From contig CAIQXR010000087.1 of NCBI GenBank assembly GCA_903875815.1, positions 1 through 5,311 of the forward strand: a DNA stretch of 5,311 bases, read 5' to 3'. The first letter of the stretch is position 1, and every line of letters starts with the position of its first letter. Made by a program: the position numbers and the translations under genes. The stretch comes from an uncultured Actinomycetes bacterium (lineage in GTDB: Bacteria > Actinomycetota > Actinomycetes > Nanopelagicales > Nanopelagicaceae). The notes beneath the pieces were generated by a model. That model saw nothing but the letters and a program-made list of their open reading frames with translations, was not told the DNA's origin and did not search any database. This document shows positions 1-4,704 of the stretch, piece by piece.

Positions 1-30
1 CGCACTAGAGCACGAAAAATCGCGCCCTAA

Positions 31-154
31 TAGCTCTCTCTCATCCGGACTTTAACCGTCGGTTCTGGAATTTCACCAAATCCACCGTTAGCTGGCTGCC
101 AACGGGTCGCAGACTTTAACTGCCGGTTCGGAATTACACCGACCCCGAGAACTA
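31..154 (-). promoter_or_regulatory. FMN riboswitch (RFN element)
   Basis: Read on the minus strand this is a complete FMN aptamer. The closing helix P1 pairs UAGUUCUC (154-147) with GAGAGCUA (38-31), eight pairs including one G-U. Between them lie the usual conserved blocks in order: GGGGUCGGUG, AACCGGCAGU, AGUCUGCGACCCG, CGGUGGAUUUGGUGAAAUUCC, ACCGACGGUUAAAGUCCGGAUGAGAGA (given here as short separate blocks). Elements of this family bind flavin mononucleotide and shut off riboflavin synthesis or transport genes when FMN is plentiful. The controlled gene lies left of base 1 and is not visible. Bases 1-30 hold no start codon followed by an open frame and no terminator with a U-run after the stem, so the expression platform is outside or translational. 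The neighbouring gene at 226-1680 is upstream of the aptamer and is not its target. Confidence 0.95.
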
Positions 155-159
155 GGGAA

Positions 160-165
160 AGTATA
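160..165 (-). promoter_or_regulatory. -10 box for the riboswitch-led transcript
   Basis: The minus strand reads TATACT at 165-160, five of six matches to TATAAT. A start about seven bases downstream would be near 153, so the RNA would begin almost exactly at the first P1 base of the FMN aptamer, which supports the call. No good -35 hexamer is seen at 17-18 bases; the spacer itself carries a small inverted repeat (GCCTT-AA-AAGGC, 171-182). Confidence 0.6.
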
Positions 166-225
166 GCCGCGCCTTAAAAGGCACACTAGTTGTGGGTCAG
201 AGGCCTTGGTAACAGGCGTGAATCG

Positions 226-1680
226 TTACTGAGATCCCTCTTTCACGATATTGCGGACCATCGTGGGAAAAATGAGAGAGTGGAAAGGCGAAACAACTAG
301 CCAATACAACTGGCCGCCCAGACCGCGGGGTGAAAATGAAGCCTCTTGAACTACTTCAGTCTTGCCATCTTTACTCGTCACTTCGAATTGAAGCCAAGCT
401 TTGCCGGGCAGAATCATCTCGGCATAAAGTCGTAATTTTTGACCAGGAATAATCTCTTCTACCCGCCAGAAATCCAGTGAATCTCCTACTCGCAGATGGA
501 TGGGGTCCCGTCGTCCGCGACGCAATCCCACTCCGCCGAGCATTCGATCAAGCAAGCCCCGCAAGTACCAGAGGTACCCGGCGCCATACCAACCTTGATC
601 GCCGCCAATTTTTTCAATCGCCGCCCAAACTTTTTCAGCGGGAACATCGGTGATCACTACACGACGATCGACAAAATTCTTTTCACCAGCCCACGAAGGA
701 TCACTCTGTGCCTTCGCCCAGGGCGCAGTGGGAGTGTTGGCATCTGACCATCGAGTAAGAACATCATTTGTTGAAATTTTTGTTAGAGCTAGTTCAATCG
801 CCGTTGCCAACGGAATCAAACCTTGAGCCGGCCGAGGAATGATCGCATCGATGGCGTGATTGGGATCTGCCACAACTTCGCTTATAAGGGAGTTCACGAG
901 CGGCTTGGCGATCGAAGTAGGTACTGGCGTCACCAAACCGATCCAGAGCGAGGACAGCGCAGGGGTGAGCACCGGGATTTTTACGATCCACCGTTTACGC
1001 AATCCAGAAATTTTCGCAAAGGTCTGCATCATCTCTTCGTAAGTAAGAACTTCTGGGCCACCGATATCAAAAACGCCAGAGATGGGTTTATTAAGCGCCC
1101 CGGCTTGAACGAGATACCAGAGCACATCGCGGATTGCGATGGGCTGGGTTCTATTTAACACCCACTTCGGAGTGGTCATCACAGGCAGACGATGAGTCAG
1201 GTGTCGCAACATCTCAAAGCTTGCTGAACCAGATCCAATAATAATTCCGGCTCGGATTTCCATAACTGGCACCGAAGTCGAGGCGAGCGCAGTTCCGGTC
1301 TGAGCGCGAGATTTCAAATGCTTACTAATGTTCTTGTCGTTGGCAATTCCGCCCAAATAAATAATCTGGCCAACCTTCTGGCGCTCTGCCGCATCGGCGA
1401 AATTTTTAGCAATGCGAGTTTCAGTCTCGTCAAAATTGGTTCCGGTATTAATCGAATGGATTAAATAAAAAGCGGTATCGATTCCATTGAGGGCTAAGTC
1501 GAGATCGGCAGGATCTTCAGCACTTGCCTGGACCGCCTCCACCTGAGAAAACCAGGGTTGACTCGAAACTTTGCGAATATCGCGAACCATGATGCGGATG
1601 GTGAAGTTTTGAAGAAGGAGTTCTTGAATCAGGCGCCCACCTACATAGCCAGATGCGCCAGTAACAAGGATGCGCTTCAT
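226..1680 (-). CDS. SDR-family NAD(P)-binding protein with C-terminal DUF2867 domain
   Basis: A 484-residue protein of two parts. Residues 1 to about 300 are an atypical short-chain dehydrogenase/reductase fold: the glycine-rich nucleotide motif TGASGYVG is at 7-14, Arg33 follows the second strand (suggesting NADP(H)), and YLGGI (108-112) with HLKSRAQTG (121-129) are the blocks usual in the NDUFA9/YbjT-like atypical SDRs, which lack the classical YxxxK catalytic pair. Residues from about 340 to 478 match the DUF2867 layout, with an aromatic and Arg-rich stretch (GWYGAGYLWYLRGLLDRM) followed by LRVGDSLDFWRV. Fusions of this kind at about 480-500 residues are common in bacteria; the substrate is unknown. 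The ATG has an AAGGA Shine-Dalgarno about eight bases upstream, and the stop is TAA. It lies 78 bases downstream of the tRNA on the same strand and may be co-transcribed with it. Cytoplasmic; function is inference only. Confidence 0.93.
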   Translation of the reverse strand: MKRILVTGASGYVGGRLIQELLLQNFTIRIMVRDIRKVSSQPWFSQVEAVQASAEDPADLDLALNGIDTAFYLIHSINTGTNFDETETRIAKNFADAAERQKVGQIIYLGGIANDKNISKHLKSRAQTGTALASTSVPVMEIRAGIIIGSGSASFEMLRHLTHRLPVMTTPKWVLNRTQPIAIRDVLWYLVQAGALNKPISGVFDIGGPEVLTYEEMMQTFAKISGLRKRWIVKIPVLTPALSSLWIGLVTPVPTSIAKPLVNSLISEVVADPNHAIDAIIPRPAQGLIPLATAIELALTKISTNDVLTRWSDANTPTAPWAKAQSDPSWAGEKNFVDRRVVITDVPAEKVWAAIEKIGGDQGWYGAGYLWYLRGLLDRMLGGVGLRRGRRDPIHLRVGDSLDFWRVEEIIPGQKLRLYAEMILPGKAWLQFEVTSKDGKTEVVQEASFSPRGLGGQLYWLVVSPFHSLIFPTMVRNIVKEGSQ

Positions 1681-1758
1681 CGAGGGGTTCCTTTATGTTG
1701 AGGGGAGTAAAAAGATTTTCTCTAGTTCCCTGAAGCCTAGTCAGATTGGAGGGGTTAT

Positions 1759-1834
1759 TGGTGCCCCGGGTCGGACTCGAACCGACACTGGAAGGATTTT
1801 AAGTCCTCTGTCTCTGCCATTGGACTACCGGGGC
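1759..1834 (-). tRNA. tRNA-Leu(UAA)-like, class I body with short variable loop
   Basis: The minus strand folds into a full cloverleaf. The acceptor stem is GCCCCGG/CCGGGGC (1834-1828 with 1769-1763), the discriminator is A (1762) and CCA is encoded (1761-1759). The D-arm has a three-pair stem GTC/GAC and a loop reading CAATGGCAGA. The anticodon stem GAGGA/TCCTT closes the seven-base loop CTTAAAA, so the anticodon is UAA (1801-1799), reading the leucine codon UUA. The variable region is only five bases (CCAGT, 1791-1787). The T-arm is GTCGG/CCGAC with loop TTCGAGT. Bacterial leucine tRNAs are normally class II with a long variable arm, so the short one is odd; the three-pair D-stem, AAT-GG-AGA D-loop and A73 are nevertheless leucine-like. 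It is a confident tRNA gene, but its charged amino acid is less certain. Confidence 0.92.
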
Positions 1835-1894
1835 GGGTAGTTCTGGGAATTGGGGAAGTCTACTCGAACCAATTTGGCCCCGGTTACGGTCAGA

Positions 1895-2062
1895 TTAAAG
1901 CGATGTGCCGGTAAACAAGTGATCGTCGTTGCGCCTCGAACGAGAAGCCGTAATTCGACTCTCATGCTCGCGACGATGGTTAGCACGATACATATTCTCT
2001 ATCGGCCGCAATTGGCGCTTAATCATGGCCAGGATGGGTATTAATACCAAGAAATATCTCAT
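1895..2062 (-). CDS. Small basic protein, 55 residues, unknown function
   Basis: An open frame on the minus strand runs from ATG (2062-2060) to TAA (1897-1895), with an upstream in-frame TAA (at about 2106-2108) and no other credible start between. The product begins with a short hydrophobic stretch (MRYFLVLIPILAMI, residues 1-14), then a highly basic, polar body (for example RANHRREHESR at 26-36) and ends NDDHLFTGTSL. It could be a short membrane-anchored peptide or a signal-like N-terminus on a basic tail. It lies in line with the RDD gene (78 bases after its stop) and the tRNA, all on the same strand. Against it: no clear Shine-Dalgarno precedes the ATG, and the opposite strand is also open over much of the stretch. 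I do not recognise the family; it may be a real small gene or a remnant. Confidence 0.45.
   Translation of the reverse strand: MRYFLVLIPILAMIKRQLRPIENMYRANHRREHESRITASRSRRNDDHLFTGTSL
1922..1977. repeat. Inverted repeat, 7-bp arms
   Basis: ATCGTCG at 1922-1928 and CGACGAT at 1971-1977 are perfect inverted arms. Inside are further short pairings: CTC/GAG at 1935-1937 and 1942-1944, and GAGA/TCTC around 1942-1963. They could form a branched RNA stem on either strand, but the segment lies inside the possible small protein gene on the minus strand, so chance pairing or coding constraint is an adequate explanation. Confidence 0.35.
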
Positions 2063-2085
2063 GAAGGGATCTTGGCTGGCCGCCC

Positions 2086-2115
2086 TTAATGTCGAGCAAA
2101 GAGCAGGTTAATGTC
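2086..2115. repeat. Direct repeat TTAATGTC, two copies 22 bp apart
   Basis: TTAATGTC occurs at 2086-2093 and again at 2108-2115. On the minus strand the copies read GACATTAA and sit between the RDD gene stop and the small ORF start, with TAGACA and TCGACA each resembling a -35 hexamer. They may be part of a promoter or a binding site for the small gene; no convincing -10 box completes either one. The rest of 1835-2139 outside the small gene shows nothing else that I can support. Confidence 0.3.
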
Positions 2116-2139
2116 TAGTGGCTTCGGCCTTAAGGGTCG

Positions 2140-2616
2140 TTACGCTGCTTCGTTAATAACGATGGTCTTTGCCCAATAGTCGTAAAGACGCTTACGTTCG
2201 GAACCAAAGAACCAGACAAGATCGATAATTCCGATCGCTAGTGAAATGGCGATCAGCACAAAGAATGCGAATCCAGCAAGTCCACCTGGGTTGTAACCGT
2301 AATAACTATCACCGGTGGCGAGTAGGACTAGTTCTGGGACAGCAATACACACTCCAAAAACTCCTGGCAGAAAGGCGGTTCGGAAAAACATCTTTCCCCA
2401 ATTCGCTGGCTGCAAAGTCTCTGAGTTGTAAACGCGAATCTTGAGTAATTGCTTTCCCGGGGTCTGGCCCTTGGTCCAAGTAATCATGGACCAAATGAAA
2501 TACGGCAAGCTAAATAAGAATGCCGAGAGAATATAGAAACCAGCATCGACAAGTATTGCGCCGATGCGGTGACCTGGTGTGGCGAGGACTAACTCTTGCT
2601 CAATTACATTGTCCAT
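2140..2616 (-). CDS. RDD family integral membrane protein
   Basis: A 158-residue protein with three likely membrane segments (about 19-47, 82-102 and 113-137). It carries the hallmarks of the RDD family: Arg17 and Asp24 in the first segment (HRIGAILVD), the conserved block KGQTPGKQLLKIRV at 49-62 after it, and an ending RLYDYWAKTIVI (143-154) that supplies the second family aspartate, Asp146. Family members are of mostly unknown role; transport has been proposed for some. The start ATG is preceded by the Shine-Dalgarno AGGGGA about six bases away, and that site overlaps the TAG stop of the upstream gene (spacer of only nine bases), so the two are translated from one mRNA and probably coupled. 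The pairing suggests that both act at the membrane. No terminator with a U-run is seen after the TAA stop. Confidence 0.93.
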   Translation of the reverse strand: MDNVIEQELVLATPGHRIGAILVDAGFYILSAFLFSLPYFIWSMITWTKGQTPGKQLLKIRVYNSETLQPANWGKMFFRTAFLPGVFGVCIAVPELVLLATGDSYYGYNPGGLAGFAFFVLIAISLAIGIIDLVWFFGSERKRLYDYWAKTIVINEAA

Positions 2617-2625
2617 CGCTATCCC

Positions 2626-3249
2626 CTATCCACAATTGATTTCAGACATTTGCGCGGACTTTCCATTATCTGAAGTATCTTCAAAGATCAGGGTGGCTGT
2701 TTGCATCGCTCCCAGTGAGGGTAAAGAGTTATTGCTATAACCAATTACCGACCCATTTTCGTTTGCTGGTGCATCAAGCCAATTCACGGCCGCATAGAAA
2801 TTAGAGCAACCGTTCTGGCTAATAAATGATGCGTGCACGCAACCATAATTTCCAGTGCAAGATTGGTTTATCCATTTATAGGCAATATTCGAATCATCTG
2901 GCCACTCGGTATAGCCAGATGGCGGCCAAGCAGAATCACTGCTGCTGGAACTGCCATCGCTGGAAGACGAACTTGAACTCGAGCCATTGTCACTGGAGCT
3001 AGAACTGCTATCACCCGATGAGTCGCTCCCGAATGCAGCCGAATTCATTAAGTCTGAGACTTGCGAGTTGTGATGGGTGATCACTCCCACGGTCGCCGTA
3101 ATGGAGGCCACGATAGAGGCGATCAGAAATGCGTTGAATAATTTACGGGCCTGCTCAGCCCGTCCAAAAGTAGGTTCGCTCGGTGGATTAGATGAAGGCT
3201 CGTAGGCAAATTGGCCAGGCGCCTCGTAGGAGTTCTCAGATTCGCTCAT
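2626..3249 (-). CDS. Single-pass membrane protein with Ser-rich linker and Cys-containing outer domain
   Basis: A 207-residue protein. Residues 1-36 are polar and Pro/Glu-rich with Arg30, Arg35 and Lys36 next to the membrane; residues about 37-58 are one membrane segment, predicted N-in/C-out by the positive charges. Residues 75-106 are nearly all Ser with Asp and Gly, a flexible linker. Residues 108-207 form a compact domain with four cysteines (131, 137, 148, 206) that could make two disulfides outside the cell. The layout, with blocks such as GCSNFYAAVNWLD and a final SEINCG, resembles uncharacterised actinobacterial membrane proteins that I know only as hypothetical. First gene of an operon with the RDD protein. 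The ATG has no Shine-Dalgarno, but a promoter lies so close that the mRNA is probably leaderless. Function unknown. Confidence 0.9.
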   Translation of the reverse strand: MSESENSYEAPGQFAYEPSSNPPSEPTFGRAEQARKLFNAFLIASIVASITATVGVITHHNSQVSDLMNSAAFGSDSSGDSSSSSSDNGSSSSSSSSDGSSSSSDSAWPPSGYTEWPDDSNIAYKWINQSCTGNYGCVHASFISQNGCSNFYAAVNWLDAPANENGSVIGYSNNSLPSLGAMQTATLIFEDTSDNGKSAQMSEINCG

Positions 3250-3255
3250 GTGAGA

Positions 3256-3284
3256 ATTCTCAGGCGGGTCTCAAGCCAAGTCAA
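3256..3284 (-). promoter_or_regulatory. Promoter for a leaderless operon mRNA
   Basis: The minus strand shows TTGACT (3284-3279; five of six to TTGACA), a 17-base spacer, and GAGAAT (3261-3256; four of six to TATAAT). Seven bases further is the A of the ATG at 3249, so transcription would start at the initiation codon itself. That fits the missing Shine-Dalgarno; leaderless mRNAs are common in actinobacteria. The -10 box lies inside a perfect 12-bp palindrome TGAGAATTCTCA (3251-3262), which a repressor could use. Confidence 0.6.
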
Positions 3285-3472
3285 AGGCAAAAGGCCTCCC
3301 AACTGGTCAGAGAAGTTTGTGCGGGCCGGCCGTTACCAAACCGTTATCTATTTGAGCGTGAAATCCAGCCGACTGGACTAGTCAGGCCTGCGCAGGCGCG
3401 GGTATCTTTCAGCTACGAATCCTTCGCGTTTTCAGGTCAAAGCACTTTGGCCACGCAAGGAATAAACCCTCG
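3285..3472. promoter_or_regulatory. Divergent intergenic region with candidate operators for the sugar-binding protein gene
   Basis: No gene is seen between the two divergent starts. The stretch is rich in short symmetric elements: GGCCGGCC (3324-3331), a CCGTTA direct repeat at 3330-3335 and 3341-3346 (11 bases apart, one helical turn), GACTAGTC (3376-3383), the perfect 12-bp palindrome GCCTGCGCAGGC (3386-3397), and an 18-base imperfect dyad with arms GGTCAAAG and CTTTGGCC (3435-3452) just upstream of the ribosome site. Any could bind a sugar-responsive regulator. I cannot name a convincing -35/-10 pair for the rightward promoter. Confidence 0.4.
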
Positions 3473-3477
3473 AAAGG
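3473..3477 (+). promoter_or_regulatory. Shine-Dalgarno of the sugar-binding protein gene
   Basis: AAAGG ends nine bases before ATG 3487 and supports that start; the signal peptide beginning at that ATG agrees. Confidence 0.6.
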
Positions 3478-3486
3478 TCTACCTAC

Positions 3487-4527
3487 ATGAAGAAATCTGT
3501 AAAGGTTGCCGTAGTAGCAGTCGCAGCAGTTGCTGCACTCGCTGTTTCAGGCGTCTCAGCTTCACAGGCTGCAACAAGCAAGCGTGCTTGCGTAATTCTT
3601 CCAGATGCTGATTCAGGAACACGTTGGGTTCCAGGCGATCAGCCTGCGCTCACAAAGATTCTCTCAGCAGCTGGCTTCACACCAGATGTACAGAATGCAC
3701 AGAACGACACCTCAAAGTTTGCAACAGTTGCTGATCAGCAGCTTGCAAAGGGTTGCGGCGTAATGATCATCGTCGACCTTAAGGGTGCTGGCGTTGCAGT
3801 TGCTGCAAAGGCAAAGAAGCAGGGTATTCCTGTAATTGCTTATGACCGCCCAATTGCTGGCGCTTCATACTACGTATCATTCGACAACACCGTTGTTGGA
3901 CAGCTCGAAGGACAGACAGTTGTTGACGGCCTCAAGGCTGCTGGCAAGGATGTCACAAAGGCAAGCATCGTCTACTCATCAGGCGATCCAACAGACGGAA
4001 ATGCAAAGATGTTCCTTGATGGAGCACTTTCAGTTCTTAACAAGGCTGGCGCAAAGGCTGCCTTCACAATGAAGGGAACATGGGACGGCCCAACAGCTGG
4101 AACAGAGTTCGAGCAGGCTTTCACAGCACTTAAGGGCAAGATCGATGCAGTTCTTGCACCAAACGACAACAACGCTGCAGCAATGATCACCATCCTTAAC
4201 AAGAACAAGCAGACCGCTGTTCTTTCAGGACAGGATGCATCAGTTGCAGGTCTTCAGAACGTTCTCCTTGGATACCAGGCAGCAACTGTCTACAAGCCAT
4301 TCAAGGTTGAAGCAAAGGTCGCAGCTGACCTCGCAGTTCAGATCCTCAAGGGTGGAAAGCCAGTAGCTCCTAAGAAGCTTGCTGACGGAACACCATTCTT
4401 CGCATCAGCACCAATCTTGATCAAGGCTGCAAACGTGCAGCAGGTCGTAGCTGGTGGAGATGCAAAGGCTATGGACATCTGTACTGCAGCTGTTAAGGCT
4501 GCTTGCGCTAAGTACGGCGTCAAGTAA
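3487..4527 (+). CDS. xylF: XylF-like sugar ABC transporter substrate-binding protein
   Basis: A 346-residue exported protein of the periplasmic-binding-protein type 1 fold (Peripla_BP_4). Residues 1-29 are a Sec signal peptide (KKSVK, a long Ala/Val core, then SASQAA as cleavage site); there is no lipobox cysteine, so anchoring to the cell surface is not by a lipid. Motifs follow E. coli XylF in order: TRW at 45-47, AYDRPI at 118-123, VSFDN at 130-134, GDPTDGNAKMF at 166-176, PNDNNA at 225-230, SGQDA at 247-251 and TVYKPF at 267-272. These line the sugar cleft in XylF, so xylose or a similar monosaccharide is the likely ligand, by inference. Four cysteines (35, 90, 332, 340) could form disulfides. 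Lys codons are almost all AAG and Ala, Ser, Thr and Pro codons favour A or T endings far more than in the neighbours, which indicates very high expression. Partner ATPase follows. Confidence 0.92.
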   Translation: MKKSVKVAVVAVAAVAALAVSGVSASQAATSKRACVILPDADSGTRWVPGDQPALTKILSAAGFTPDVQNAQNDTSKFATVADQQLAKGCGVMIIVDLKGAGVAVAAKAKKQGIPVIAYDRPIAGASYYVSFDNTVVGQLEGQTVVDGLKAAGKDVTKASIVYSSGDPTDGNAKMFLDGALSVLNKAGAKAAFTMKGTWDGPTAGTEFEQAFTALKGKIDAVLAPNDNNAAAMITILNKNKQTAVLSGQDASVAGLQNVLLGYQAATVYKPFKVEAKVAADLAVQILKGGKPVAPKKLADGTPFFASAPILIKAANVQQVVAGGDAKAMDICTAAVKAACAKYGVK

Positions 4528-4546
4528 TCCCCAAAAAGTAACGAAA

Positions 4547-4582
4547 GGGGCTAACGTCAGAAATGGCGTTAGCCCCTTTTTT
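4547..4582 (+). terminator. Intrinsic terminator between the binding protein and the ATPase
   Basis: GGGGCTAACGTC (4547-4558) pairs with GGCGTTAGCCCC (4565-4576) in a 12-pair stem (one G-U) with loop AGAAAT, followed by six T (4577-4582); AAA just upstream can lengthen the stem. It lies 19 bases after the stop codon. Placed inside a transporter locus, it should let only part of the transcripts continue into the ATPase gene, keeping binding protein in excess. Confidence 0.93.
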
Positions 4583-4651
4583 ACAATCTGAAAAGCACGC
4601 TTAAATCCTCAGTTTTATAAGGTATCTTCCTCATATTGATTCACCGCAAAA

Positions 4652-4663
4652 TGGTTGTAACCA
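4652..4663. promoter_or_regulatory. Short dyad upstream of the ATPase gene
   Basis: TGGTT-GT-AACCA is a perfect 5+2+5 inverted repeat in the 122-base spacer between terminator and ATPase start. TATAAG at 4616-4621 resembles a -10 box (five of six) but lacks a -35 partner. Together they suggest, weakly, an own regulated promoter for the ATPase. Confidence 0.25.
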
Positions 4664-4704
4664 CCCCCAGAAATTAAGCACCAGTAGAACGAAAAGAGAT
4701 CACT

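Noticed and set aside
1707..1740. Possible terminator after the tRNA (CTAG/CTAG hairpin, then a T-run)
   Set aside because: The stem is short and bulged and the T-run is about eight bases away from it; not enough to call.
1759..1834. tRNA gene as an integration site for a mobile element
   Set aside because: No integrase, no repeat of the tRNA 3' end and no phage-like genes in the window.
1862..1870. Second copy of the tRNA T-loop nonamer (minus strand GGTTCGAGT), suggesting a decayed tRNA
   Set aside because: No acceptor, anticodon or T-stem can be drawn around it; nine bases alone may be chance.
1850..2044. Rightward 64-codon frame starting at TTG just outside the tRNA
   Set aside because: No usable ribosome site, starts in the tRNA promoter area, and the composition does not look like a protein.
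1929..2111. Rightward 60-codon frame starting at TTG
   Set aside because: TTG start without ribosome site, product without recognisable features, and it runs opposite to a better minus-strand frame (1895-2062).
2116..2139. Hairpin GGC-CGAA-GCC after the RDD gene as a terminator
   Set aside because: Only three pairs in the core and no U-run on the minus strand.
3192..3611. Rightward frame across the divergent spacer into the binding protein gene
   Set aside because: It overlaps both flanking real genes in another frame and covers promoter DNA.
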